From Elmis aenea (Eukaryota > Arthropoda > Insecta > Coleoptera > Elmidae): DNA of 64,000 bases. Of this stretch, positions 32,955 through 43,755 are shown piece after piece. The DNA is taken from assembly GCA_947652605.1 (NCBI GenBank), contig OX393581.1:12404640-12468639 (forward strand), read 5' to 3'. The position numbers were made by a program, and so were the translations under genes. Under the pieces are notes generated by a model that saw nothing but the letters and a program-made list of their open reading frames with translations, made no database searches and was not told where the DNA came from. The first letter of the stretch is position 1, and every line of letters begins with the position of its first letter.

Positions 32955-33933
32955 ATGGAGAAATTTTTTAAAGCGAGTGGTAGTAGTTATAAAAGAAAAA
33001 GAGACAAGGAAGAGAAAAACAAAGAAGAAGGCGGAATATCCAGAACGTACAAACTAGTAATCAGATCACCAGATCAAGCAAAAACCAAAGGTTCAACGGA
33101 AGAAAAACAAATGGAGGCATTAGTAAAAGTAATTAACCAATTGGTGGAAGAAGTTAAGAAGATAAGGGAAGAACAAAAAGCATTTAGGGAGGAATTTAGT
33201 GCAACAAAAAAAGAAAACGAAGAGCTTAGAAAAAAGATGCTTAGCTTAGAAAACAGAATAGAAGAACCAGAAAAAAAAAAGAAAAGAAATATAAAATTGT
33301 GATAAAGGGGGCAAAATTTGATGAAAGTAACGGTACAGCAGGTATCGAAGAATTTCTAGATCAAAATTTAGGAGTCAAAGTAAATATCAAACAGATGTAT
33401 GTGGTGGGTCGAAAATATGGCAAAAGTATGACAATAGCAATGACAAGTAAATAGGAGTAAAATAAAATAAAGATGATGCAGTATAAGAGCAAATTAAAAG
33501 GTCAAAACGTTTACATAGACAATGACCTAACAGTAAAAGAAAGAGAAATACAAAGAAAAATCAGAGAAGAGGCAGAAAAAGAAAGAAAAAAGGGCAAAAA
33601 GGTCAGAGTAGCTTATCAAAAACTCATTGTAGATAATAACATCTGGCTATGGAATAAAGAGAAAGAGGAGCTACAGCAAAAAGCAGACCCAAAAAACTAA
33701 GGACGGAAAACAAGTTACGGAAAAAATGGCACGATCACTACACGAAAACGGACCTGAATAAGGAAAAACAGATAGCAATCAAAGCATGAGATACTAAAAA
33801 TGAAAAAAATAGAGATAAGAAAGACAAAATGAGAATAGGTACTTGGAATACCAGAAGCATAAAAAGAAAAGAAGAAGAAGCGATCATGGAAAAAAGTCAG
33901 CACAACACAATTCAACAGTCCTACAAACAGTAG
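32955..33933 (+). pseudogene. LINE ORF1 (coiled coil) and ORF2 start, possibly fused to a hAT N-terminus
   Basis: The first frame (32955-33302, 115 codons) begins MEKFFKASGSSYKRKRDKEE, which resembles the start of some hAT transposases, then becomes a LINE-type ORF1 with a long coiled coil (residues about 50-112). A +1 shift near 33290 continues with IVIKGAKFDE and EEFLDQNLGVKV, the RNA-binding region. 33473-33700 continues with KGQNVYIDNDLTVKEREIQR and KVRVAYQKL. At 33829 a 34-codon frame, MRIGTWNTRSIKRKEEEAI, is the start of the ORF2 endonuclease. Frameshifts and stops make it dead. The element is lost 3' of there, unusual for 5'-truncating LINEs. Confidence 0.7.
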
Positions 33934-33957
33934 AAAGACTCACGACTAAAAAAAATA

Positions 33958-34115
33958 ATGTTCCTTAAGTTAAATGTTTAACTATTGAAGTATTTATTTA
34001 TTTATTATTAAAAATATTACATGTGCATATTATGTTATTTTTTACCAAATTGTATGTTCCTTAAGTTAAATGTTACCTAATTATTTATTTATTATTAAAA
34101 ATATGATATGTGCAT
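33958..34115. repeat. Imperfect tandem duplication inside the hAT element
   Basis: TGTTCCTTAAGTTAAATGTT with TATTTATTATTAAAAATAT is present at 33960-34035 and again at 34055-34112, offset about 95 bp. Confidence 0.75.
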
Positions 34116-34276
34116 ACATATGTGTGTTTTATAAAGTGTTTTTTAAAACGAGCCCCATTTTCCAAGCCCGAACAAAGTAGGCCCGGAGAAACTTTTTTTT
34201 TTTTTTTAGAAATGGGGCGCAGTTTTTCGTTCTTGCCCCGGGCGCCAAAACACCTATACACGGCCCTGGCACCAAG

Positions 34277-34589
34277 AGATTCTGTATCATAGTCTTACCC
34301 TTATTAGACAAAAGCACGGTAATAATTTTCACTGTATGAAATTATACAGAAGTTTGTATGAACTACAATTGTTGTATATCAGAATCGTATAATCATTAAT
34401 GAGATCTTTAATCTCGTTTGTCTGAGCCTTTGTGCAACGAAAAATTTTACGATATAGATAACTTTAGAATATAACAGTAATACCTGCTTACTTACTTAAC
34501 TTACTTAATTCATGGCCTATCTATTCTCACAGGTGTAACGCATCTTTTTTTTTCTGGCGTTTTTTTTTTTGGTGTTTTTCTAGAGTTGC
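34277..34589. other. Unassigned DNA
   Basis: Nothing recognised apart from T runs near 34548-34570. Confidence 0.4.
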
Positions 34590-35545
34590 GTTTTTTTTGT
34601 GTTTTCCTCTTTTCTATTTACTTCCTTTCGCATGTCCTTTTTTATTGCTTGTGTCATTTCCGATGTCCTCTTGTTATCTTTTCTTATTACTTATTTTTCT
34701 AAATTTATTTTCTTTCTCGTGTCCTTTTTCATTGTCTGTATCGTTGACCTAATATTTCTGTTATTCTTTACTATCAGTTGTTGGAGGTGGATGGTTTGTT
34801 CTTGTTTTATTTTCTTTCAACTTTTCCTGCTCCCTGTCCCATCTCCATTATTTTCCATTAATTGTGATCTTTTGATATCCTATTTTCGTTGTTCTTCCTT
34901 TCTGTCTCTCTTCTTCCGCTATTTGTTTTAGCTTCTTTTGATTTTCCAGTTCCTCCTTTGTCATTTCGTTGTTTATATTTATTATTTTTTGGAGTTGTTT
35001 AAGCTTATATTTCTTTTTCTTTACCTTTTTTTTTCTAGTGATTTGACTAGTTCTAACTTACATGCTTTTGTACCTATCTGTATGGCGTTTTTAATCAGAA
35101 CTTTTATACCTGTTCCTCTTTCAATGAGGTGTTCAAATTCATTAATAAGGTCTGTTTTGTTATCAGTTTTTATTTCCAAGCCCGTCACAACGATATTATT
35201 TTTGGTTCTATTTTTTTCCAGTCTTCTAACTCTATCTTCATCTTCTCTTTTATTATCTTGTTTTCATTTTTCAGCAATTCGTTTTAGTTTCTTCAGTTCC
35301 TCTTTGTCATGTTTTATTTCTTTTATATCTCTCATTACTTCCTTGATCATGTTCATAAGGGTATCCGTTTTATCTTCTTTTTCTTTTTGAGGTGTCCTGT
35401 TATTCTTTTTGTTTTTTTAAACTCCCTTTTGATATGTCTTCTATGTCCCGTTTTTTGTTTTCGAATCCTCCGACGTATACTCGTCGCTCTCGAGATGTTT
35501 CGTTTCTTTCATATCTATCATTGTTTCTTTAACCCTTAAGTAGTG
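34590..35545 (-). pseudogene. Degenerate LINE ORF1, antisense
   Basis: Read on the minus strand: lysine/glutamate-rich coiled coil (IKEVMRDIKEIKHDKEELKK), RVRRLEKNRTKNNIVVTGLE, GTGIKVLIKNAIQIG, then EELENQKKLKQIAEEERQKG and TKIGYQKITING. The order equals that of the ORF1 at 32955-33700, but the sequence differs enough to be another subfamily. Several stops and shifts. Long hydrophobic-looking plus-strand frames here are only the complement of this A-rich gene. Confidence 0.65.
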
Positions 35546-36845
35546 AGGTGAAATATGAGTTACGTTAGAAATGACGCGCAGTTTTTACTATTGCATAAAA
35601 TTGAAAAAGAATATATTTTGTCCTAAAAATCAATAATAGTGTTTTTTGGGTATTTTTCAATGTTTATTGATAAAAAAGACAATGTTTAGTATAAAGCCTT
35701 TTTATAAAATTAATAAAACTGAACACAGTGTAAAAATAACGCATTTTGCGTAAGTCAGCGGACTCCGTTTTTATTCGAGTTTGGCATTGACGAAACGTGA
35801 TAAGTCCCGGTAAAACGAGGTTTTCATCGCCGCTATCTCAGCCAACAATAACACGTCCGACTCGTTTAAAATCCGAACTCAGCAGTAATAGCTAATACTC
35901 ATAAAGAAGAAGATTAAATAGGTATATTAATATTATTAATTGTTAATTATTACTTTACGTTTATTTTCTTTAATCAGTTTGAGGATTCGCGTATTAGTTT
36001 TGAGAGGTCCCAATTCCAAAAATTGGAGAAGTACTAGCCATAATCTAGGAGCTGTAAGTGAATATTTTATCACACAACCCAGCAAGAACGAGTTAGTTTC
36101 GGAGCGCCACTGTTCAATTAAGTGTGAAATGGAGGTTAATAGTCCCGGTTGTAAATTGTCTCAAGAGCCGAGTCTTATTTAGACGATTCTCTCTTATTTA
36201 TCTAGATTAGCCATCACTATAATCAATTCAGAAATAGTTTATCAGGTCGCTCATTAATTAAATTTGTGAATTATTGTGGCTTAACGACGCCTTTAATCAT
36301 AGTAATAACGTAGTTTGATTTTGATGAAGCCATTTAGTGCTTGCAACAGAACATTAATTTGTTTTAACGTTGGCCCCATTCGATATTAATGATCTCGTAG
36401 TTGCGGTTAACTATTTAGAACCTAAATCAGCTTGCAACTTTCTGCATCTGATAGTTCCCTACTGGTGAAATTAAGTCGGCTATAAAGTCACGTTGCAACT
36501 GCCTCCCACTGGAGTCGTCTACTAATGGATTTTATATATGCACTGGAATAAACCGATTATAAACTTCCGACTGACCGCAGATAAAACTCTATTTTTAAAA
36601 GAGTACACTTTATATACCAATTCATTTTTATTGTTGTTAGTTTTAACGCTGCGCGAATGTTAAATCAATGGAATTGTGAAATAATAGAAATTAGGATTCA
36701 GTATTCAAAGAAACGTTTTCAGATTTTCATTATCCACCTAAAGTTTAATATTTAATTAAATCATACGAGGGGCATTTTTATATTCTCAGAATGGGAGGCT
36801 ACCCCAAACAAAAATAGTACAGAAAAACACACTGACTGCTCAAGA
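35546..36845. other. Unassigned intergenic DNA
   Basis: At 35529 a TTAA precedes CCCTTAAGTAGTGAGG, which could be a piggyBac-type end, but I find no partner. The 80-codon frame at 35940-36182 has no family resemblance. No other feature. Confidence 0.4.
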
Positions 36846-36849
36846 AACA

Positions 36850-37070
36850 TAAAAATCAAAATCATAGAAAAGAGAAAACTTAGAAAGAAATGGCAAGACT
36901 CAAGATCACCACACAAAAATCCAACCTAAATAAGGTCGTAAAACAATTAAGAAACTAATAGATGAAGAAAAAACACTTCAATAGCAATTATGCCAGCAGT
37001 TATACCAACTATACCGCAGACTTACCTTTATCGCCAGATACTAAAACCGCAATTCAACAAATTTAAGATT
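36850..37070 (+). pseudogene. Jockey-type LINE ORF2 fragment (linker region)
   Basis: Plus-strand reading EKRKLRKKWQDSRSPHKNPT followed, after shifts, by IDEEKTLQ and QLCQQLYQLYRRL resembles the linker between endonuclease and RT in Jockey-type elements (I..KR.LRR.WQ..R.P..K...N). It is short and broken. Confidence 0.45.
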
Positions 37071-37173
37071 TATATTTTGATATAAAAATCGCACATTTAG
37101 TCTTAACATTAGCACTATTAGATGCGCATTCATTTCATCTTTCTATTGGTACCATTACTTTCCTGTAAGTTAA

Positions 37174-38594
37174 CCCATTAAGGCCCACATTATTTTTTTT
37201 TTGTTTTTTTTTAAAAGATATTTTAGTAACTTACTTCTATGGTCTATATGAGCATATTACAATAAAAACTTTTTTGTCAGAATAATAGTTGCGGAGATAT
37301 AGGCCGTCCTCATAAATGAGGACACTGGCCGCTGAGAGTACTTGCGATAGCCGATAACGATGTATAACAAATATAACAACATTGAGCTTTAGAGAGTTCG
37401 CTGTTCCAGTAAGTGTTAGCTGCAGAAGTAACTGGTAAGCACATAGGTCGACCATGTGCCAACCGTGCTCCATGTCCTTTTTTCAAATATGTCACAGCTA
37501 TTTGTCTTCCAAAATCCTTGATGGATATTGAGATACTGCCGTGCACTAGTTTGTACAACAGCCATGCTTATTAAACGGGTGAACAAAGGCCAATAACATT
37601 TTTTAAACCTCTGATAGCAATGGTATGTTTTTCTAATAGCCAGTCATGGTGATCCACCCCTCCCATGAATTTGTTGTAAGCTTGAATGGCCGCAGGATGC
37701 TGAACGTTTATAGTTGTTTTTTGTTCGCGACTCTAACGCTGGACTTTCACCGTTGGCTTTACTTTATCAAAATTAGTTGCTAGTGTTACTGAATTGTTAT
37801 CATTCCATCTTATTATTAGAATTTCATTTTTTTTTTAGCAAATTGATAGTCTATAAATCCTCTAGCTAGTTTTTGCATTTCTTTAGGTGTTATAATCTAT
37901 TATCCCTTATTGTTCCGCTGCGCAAATTTTTTTCTCCCTTAGATATATTTAGATAGAGTTGGTCATCATCTATAATTCTATACCTTATTCGTCGGTTAGT
38001 TCATCTACTTCTGGCGGTAAAGCAACAATGTCACATTCTATTTCTTCAGAGATAAGATATTCAAATGCTTTCTATGGGTTGAAAAGTACGATGCAAGATC
38101 AAAATATACATGTAAGCACTATAAGTCATTCAAATATTTTAGCACAAACATGTACACTGCAATAAAAGTGTCCTCAAAATATAAAGCTCTAATTTAAAAA
38201 GATATCACAAACGCCCAGCGTCCTCATTTGAGGACAGGGAGATTAGAGGGTGTATAATTTAAAAACAAAATGAACAGACTATGCAAAATGTGTCTTAATA
38301 TAATTTAGTATCGTTTTTGATTATAACTATAACAAAAATAGTCACTTACTTAAAGTTTTGAGACTCGAAAAAGAAAAACGTAACGAACGGTATCTGGCTA
38401 ATTAAAATCCGTCTGATTTGAACCAGTGCTACTCAACAAGTATTTAAACTAAATGTATCTAATATGATTACCTGTCATCATTGGTACTTCATTTAACGAA
38501 TAAAATGAAAAGTAATAGAAATTACGAAGAAAAAAAAAAAGTTTTGGAGCAAATATACGCTTGTCCTCAAAAGAGGACGCTGGGCGCTGATGGG
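37174..38594 (-). mobile_element. Second piggyBac-type element
   Basis: TTAA lies at 37170-37173 and 38595-38598. TIRs are CCCATTAAGGCCCAC and, inward from the right, CCCATCAGCGCCCAG. The palindrome GTCCTCAnnTGAGGAC is found at 37310-37325, 38219-38234 and, as GTCCTCAAAAGAGGAC, at 38564-38579. It carries transposase remnants on the minus strand. Confidence 0.85.
37237..37750 (-). pseudogene. piggyBac transposase remnant
   Basis: Minus-strand reading from about 37720: HPAAIQAYNKFMGGVDHHDW, LLEKHTIAIRGLK, WPLFTRLISMAVV (shifted frame), then DFGRQIAVTYLKKGHGARLA and, near 37340, a cysteine-containing tail. YN.FMGGVD and WP.F.R are diagnostic of the C-terminal half of piggyBac transposase. At least two frameshifts and stops separate the pieces. 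Confidence 0.8.
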
Positions 38595-38598
38595 TTAA

Positions 38599-39771
38599 AT
38601 TGGCATGTAGGAATCCACGATAACGTTTAAAGCTTTAAAACAATGTTAACTCCTATTTTTAAACTTGCAAGTGCACGCCCGGTATAGGGAAATAATGTGG
38701 TCGCTTAAAATGTAACTAAAAATTTACTGTAAACTTTTTATATTGCGCTTTTTACATAAAACGTTTACTTACGCGGTTATGGCAGTGTTTCCAAGCTTTT
38801 AGCGTACTCTGTTTAATTATTTCAACAAAATAATTACGAATTTTAAAGTTGTTTAATTCTGTTTATTAATTTTCTGTTTGCGGCGGTTCATTCTTTAATC
38901 GTTGTTTTTTTTTGTACCATTCAAAATAATCTATATTTACTCCCCTGTAGTTAACTCTTCTTTCCTCGTTTTAAAAACCTGCATTTTAAATTTTCTGCTT
39001 GTTAGCCACATAATGCATTACAGTAAATTCTTGCACTTTGTGTTTAAAAGCTTTTCGAATGAGGAAATTCCCGTCATTTTCTATAAGCAACTCAGCGCTT
39101 GCTTGATGCTAGAGCAAGTCTAATGCATTTCAAATTGAGGTAGAATTATAAAGTACAAAATCCTTCCATTATTTGAGAATGTAAAGTGCTTGTTATGTTT
39201 TGTGAAGGTAGTAACTGTTCTGGACGATAATGTCTATCGCAGCGTAAAATTTTTCCATGAAAGTACTTTCGGTTTGAGTGATGCTTTTTGTTGTGAAAAA
39301 CGTTGTCTCTTTAAAACCCCTTTGCGAGGAACAAATTAAGTAATTTGCTTGAAAATAAAAGTCTTTTTTTAACTAATTATAATTAAAATTTTACTCTTAA
39401 AAATATGGAACAGATGGACCATTTATTATGAAACTGGTGTCCAATGTTCTTTGTGTCGAGATATTTAGTTCGATTTAAAAATGCTGGTAACGTTTGCCAA
39501 GTTTCTTCACGCTTCTATGAATTTAAATTATAATGCTTAGTCAATTTCAAAAATAAAGTAAAGGAATTAACTTAGTATTATAATTACACATTTTTTCCCC
39601 AATTTGTAACTCTTGAGTTACCATTAACACAATGTTTTTATCTTCCACTGTACAATAGTTACAGACAAAATATAAAACGAAGTGTTCTGTAATTATATTA
39701 TATTTTGGCTGTTGTAATATAAAGGGCAGCAAAAATTCTTAATTTTTGGATTACACATTTTTGAGCTTTCC
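38599..39771. other. Unassigned DNA
   Basis: Several frames of 60-75 codons occur but none shows a motif or a repeat relation. I see nothing else. Confidence 0.4.
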
Positions 39772-39867
39772 AGCGATGAACGATTCCCGTGTTGCATGGT
39801 TCCATCATTGCATGATACCTGCGTTGAGTGATTCCAGCGTTGAACTATTCAAGATTCGAATGATTCT
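39772..39867. repeat. Degenerate minisatellite with strict 16-bp period
   Basis: Six units in exact 16-base phase: AGCGATGAACGATTCC, CGTGTTGCATGGTTCC, ATCATTGCATGATACC, TGCGTTGAGTGATTCC, AGCGTTGAACTATTCA, AGATTCGAATGATTCT. Consensus is about AGCGTTGAATGATTCC. The sequence varies while the length is kept. Confidence 0.8.
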
Positions 39868-39992
39868 ATCGGTGTTCCAATCTAAGCCCATTTAAAGTAA
39901 TGTTATGCCCTTTGTTCTGTTATAACGATCATAGTTTTAGTTTTATTTGTATTTATTTTCATATTGATTTTTCCAATTCTTGGTTTAGAGTA

Positions 39993-40864
39993 CCGGTAGA
40001 ATGGGGCTACTTGGGACAGTTTCAACATTTAAAATTGTGTACCACGTTCATTTTTTAATTAAAAACTTTGAATTTTTTTATGTAATTGGGTGAGGTGCCA
40101 ATGAACAATATTCTATATATAAAATAAATATATATGTATATATACAAGATACCAACAAAAAAAACTTTCTGTCCCAAGTAATACTTAAGACCGGGTAGCT
40201 TAGGACACATATGAATTTCAGTAGTTTGACTCAAGTTTAGCCTATAAAGTCCTACTTGGGACAGTTATATTATATTTTTTATATTAAATTGATCTTTCAC
40301 AATTATCCAACATGAAAAAAAAAATCAAAAATAAAGAAAATAAAACTTTAATTCGCAACTTACAAAAATTTTAAACTAAACGATATTTTGATTAGAAAAA
40401 TTAAAAAAATTGTACTACCTCTGTTTAAAAATGATTGTCTCATTTGTAAAAAAGTTTTTTAAAGCAGGATTCAATATATTATTTGAATTAAAAACTAATG
40501 AGACAATCATTTTTGAACGAAAATGTTCACCAAAACGGACAATCATTCGTTTTTGAACATAGGTAGTATTAAATAAAAAAATGAGATAAGTTATTCAAGA
40601 CTTAATATTAAACGTATATTTTCAGCACAAAAGTACAAGAGAAATTTTAAACAGCTCTTAATTCGGCCATTTTATATTAATTTAAAAAAATGGATTTAAC
40701 AACTTACCGTCTTGTAGTAATTACAAAAACTGATTCGTTTTTTTAAGCTTATATGATACTTTTAAAACTCTACTAATCAACTTTGATTATCTCAAAAGTT
40801 GACAGTTGTAAACAAAATTTTTAGGTGAGAATATCATTTTGTCCCAAGTTGCCCTATTCTACGG
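39993..40864. mobile_element. TA-flanked element K with GGGGCTACTTGGGACA ends
   Basis: Ends are CCGGTAGAATGGGGC and GCCCTATTCTACGG (imperfect), TA outside (39991-39992 and 40865-40866). Internal copies of CTACTTGGGACAG (40251-40264) and GTAGCTTAGGACAC. It also has an internal inverted repeat around AATGATTGTCTCATTTGT (40430-40580). Layout parallels element J at 20129-21045. Confidence 0.72.
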
Positions 40865-40872
40865 TATCTAGA

Positions 40873-41220
40873 TTATGCTGCAGATTTTTTTTCTGTTTTC
40901 CCGACCAAGACCATGTTGTCTGCAAACATTAGCTCAGTTATGTTTATTTTTTCCATTTTCCAGCTACCTGGGCGAAACGGTTGTTTTACTTCTTTAATTA
41001 CGCCATGTATAACAACTGTGAATAATAATGGACTGAGCACGCATCCTTGTTTTAAACCCTCTTTTGTTTCAAACTGTGCCGATTCTTCATTCTCGGTTTT
41101 TATAATAATTACCGTTTTTTCGTACATCGCTTTTATTATGTCGATTGTTTCTATTCCTATTCCCTTGCTTCTTAGACCCCTCCATACGTATTTTCTTTTG
41201 ATTTTATCGAATCACATATA
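40873..41220 (-). pseudogene. Non-LTR reverse transcriptase fragment
   Basis: Minus-strand reading starts near 41215 with DKIKRKYVWRGLRSKGIG, continues FETKEGLKQGCVLSPLLFTV and ends ITELMFADNMVLVGKTEKK near 40880. G..QGCVLSPLLF and (F/Y)ADD are RT motifs 4 and 5; here the catalytic box is FADN, one aspartate changed. Directly beyond it, 41222-41285 on the plus strand resembles a LINE ORF1 piece (TTGTGATAAAGGGAGTAAAA), so pieces are scrambled. Confidence 0.75.
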
Positions 41221-41314
41221 ACATTGTGATAAAGGGAGTAAAATTTGATAAAGCAGTAATGGAAAAATTTCTAGATTAAAATAAAATTTATATTTTATTA
41301 GATTATTTTATAAT

Positions 41315-41922
41315 TTAGTCATCAGTCCTTTTACTGTTAGACCTGTTGAGTTGTGTTGGGATGACTTTTTTTATGTTTTTTTGTCTTGTGGTAGATTTTT
41401 TCGTGTCCAAAACATTCTTCACCCACAATTCTTCGCTCACAATTCTTCGCCCACAATTCTTCGCCCACAATTTTTCGCCTCCACAATTCTTCGCCCACAA
41501 TTCTTCGCCCACAATTCTTCGCCCACAATTCTTCGCCTCCACAATTCTTCGCTCACAATTCTTCGCCCACAATTCTTCGCCCACAATTCTTCGCCCACAA
41601 TTCTTCGCCCACAATTCTTCGCCCACAATTCTTCGCCTCCACAATTCTTCGCCCACAATTCTTCGCCGAATTGTGGGCAAAGAATTGTGGAGGCAAAGAA
41701 TTGTGGGCGAAGAATTGTGGGCGAAAAATAGTGGACGAAGAATGTTCCTAGATCCAGATTTTTTATGTCTTTCCATTTGATGTTCGTAACCATTGCTGCT
41801 TTTTTAACTTCGTCTTGCCAGGTTTTTCTCGGGCCACTCTTTTTGTTTTTTTCTTGTGATCTTGTTTCATAAGGTTTTCTGGTTAACCTTTCTTCTTTCA
41901 TCCTATAAATTTTACCCAACAA
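41315..41922 (-). pseudogene. LINE ORF2 C-terminus split by a minisatellite
   Basis: At the 41740-41922 side the reading is MLGKIYRMKEERLTRKPYET, SGPRKTWQDEVKKAAM and IKWKDIKNL, the usual C-terminal signature (H..RM...R..K..., GRPR.TW..EV). The array at 41413-41735 then replaces sequence. The far side (41315-41410: DTKKSTTRQKNIKKVIPTQL) may be the tail of the same ORF. Confidence 0.6.
41413..41735. repeat. 14-bp minisatellite containing an inversion
   Basis: About 17 units of CCCACAATTCTTCG, with CCTCCACAATTCTTCG and CTCACAATTCTTCG variants, run to 41667. There the array turns round abruptly into about five inverted units (GAATTGTGGGC) to 41735. The array gives open frames in several phases on both strands, which I treat as artefacts. 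Confidence 0.95.
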
Positions 41923-43134
41923 TTAAATAATGAAAGTATTTTTTTCCCCAAAAATTGTTGGTTGCTTGAGATTTTTTAATTTTAAATATTTAGTGTAAAA
42001 GAGAAATGTTCTCGAACTCCGCTTTCAACAAGTTTAATAATTACTACAAATGCGTGTAATCTGTTTGTGATACATTTGCTCACATACTCAGCAAACGTAT
42101 GTTACCACGAATGCTTTAATAACACAATTGTATCTTTATCATTTAGCAGTTATAATTAACCCTTCGTAAAAGGGTGGGCAATATTGTGAAAGCTCCATGA
42201 AGTATTTCGTAAAAGGTCTGTGGGAAAGCTTTAGATGTATATTCATTAAAACAGTCTATTGTGTAATACTTTCTGGGTTTACGCTGGTAACCTCTTTGCA
42301 GTGTTAGTTAGTTTGTGCAGATTATATTGGACGTGAAAGGGTATTTTCCTATATTGTGTAAACCTAAATTATACATGAGGATATCCATCTTAATTTCGGT
42401 TGTATCGAACGACGTTAAAGACAATAGACATCGAGGTATCGTTCGGCGCACGTTGTTACGTCGGCGTATGTAAACCGGTGGAATATAGATTTGTTATTAA
42501 AAACCCTGATTTGATTCGCGCTTGACCTTTATTAAACACTCCCAGGTGTAATTACATGTTTTAAAGTATCTACATTGTGGCAATTTATTAGTGGCCAGTG
42601 CAGTCGTAAATAATTTGACGGTTAATCTCCATAAATCAATTGCAAATGTGTCGCTGCCGTTCAAACAGTCGCCCATACTGGTTCATATAAATTCAAAACG
42701 ATTTTTTTTTTTTTATTTTCGAAGTAGTCGGCGTGAATTATCCTAAATCGAACCAGAACAAGCCTTAAGGCAGTTGGCAGCTCAGGGTCCTGCACGAAAC
42801 TTTATTGTTAAGTTACTCTTTCTCAACTTTAACTTATAACGATAGTTGCAGTCTTATGTGTTGCATGGCCAAACAGCCAAACTTAAGGAGCATGTTCCTT
42901 GAGTCAATTTAAGCAAAAAAATGTTATATAAACCATTGTCCAAAACTCGATGGTTATCGAGTTATAGAACTTTAAGGTTTATAAAAAAAGGCCAATTTTA
43001 AGTTAAAAAAGCATGAAATACCGCTTTTAACTTCCAAAGTATTGATTTAACAACAAAATGTTGTGTTTATAAGATGAATCGCTATTTTGTTTCGTTTTTT
43101 TTACGGTTTATTTGCTATGGCAACCAACCTAGTT
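41923..43134. other. Unassigned DNA
   Basis: No gene or repeat ends recognised. A T run lies near 42703. Confidence 0.4.
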
Positions 43135-43319
43135 ATTTTAAATAGAACACCCTGTATATTATTACATTTTTGAATTCCTCTTTAAATGTACTTTGTAAAA
43201 TGTAAAAGGCCATATAGGCCTAAAATTAACCGTTTTCGAGTAATTAATTTTGTTCTCGAAAATTCTGAGCAATGTAGCTCTTTCAAAATTATCAAGTATG
43301 AAAGATATGTGTGGTTTTT
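43135..43319. repeat. CAGGGTG-type repeat end
   Basis: AAATAGAACACCCTGTATATT is the inverse of the terminus near 7957 and 18983. The following AAAATGTAAAAGGCCATATA with CTAAAATTAACCGTTTTCGA resembles 7865-7925 inverted. Confidence 0.55.
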
Positions 43320-43755
43320 GATGTCGACGTTTATTATTTGTTTTTATTTTTATTAAAAAATAATTTTTAATACATTTCCATTGATATAGTTGTATAATTG
43401 TTAAGATTTGATCGTCTATTGTTATGTTAAATAAACTATTTGCTATAATTTGAATAAACTTTGAACTGATTTTTCTCGCAAAATGTCTTATGTATGCATA
43501 CTTTTTATTACATGGTCGGATTCAAAATTAAATTCTCCACCCGAATCGACAAAAACATGTACCTATACTATGTAATTAAAAAAAAAAACAGTTGCCTATC
43601 GTGGATTTGACATACGTCATCGTAGAGATAACAAATGCACATCATTTATTAGAAAATTTGTCGTCGTTTTCAAAAATATGAGGTTTGCTTGTGGTTATTT
43701 TGGATAATTAAAAAGTTACAGGGGTGCGACAGTCAAACTGAATCACCTGGTATTG
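43320..43755. repeat. Repeat family E, copy 1
   Basis: Matches 49143-49588 in the same orientation over about 430 bp, with phrases TATAATTTGAATAAACTTTG, TATGTATGCATACTTTTT, ACATGGTCGGATTC, ACAGTTGCCTATCG and GGGGTGCGACAGTCAAACTG. Ends with GAATCACCTGGTAT. Confidence 0.88.

Larger units (their letters stand above)
32567..34268 (+). mobile_element. hAT element carrying LINE ORF1 sequence
   Basis: A perfect 8-bp duplication, GCACCAAG, flanks it (32559-32566 and 34269-34276). TIRs are CAGGGCCGTGT and ACACGGCCCTG, with GC-rich subterminal GGGGGGCG and CCCCGGGCGCC motifs on both sides, typical of one insect hAT group. No transposase core is present. Instead 32990-33933 reads as the ORF1 and first codons of ORF2 of a non-LTR retrotransposon. 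The 3' part has a 95-bp tandem duplication. Confidence 0.88.

Noticed and set aside
34599..35539. Hydrophobic, phenylalanine/leucine-rich plus-strand proteins that look like membrane proteins
   Set aside because: They are the complement of an A-rich LINE ORF1 coding strand on the minus strand.
35529..35560. A third piggyBac element starting TTAA-CCCTTAAGTAGTGAGG
   Set aside because: No partner end with TTAA was found downstream or upstream.
41413..41735. CRISPR-like array
   Set aside because: Units are contiguous 14-16-bp repeats with no unique spacers and an inversion; it is a minisatellite.
41337..41922. Overlapping repeat proteins (HNSSPTILRPQFF and KNCGRRIVGEELW types) on both strands
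   Set aside because: They are translations of a 14-bp minisatellite in several frames; no independent coding evidence.
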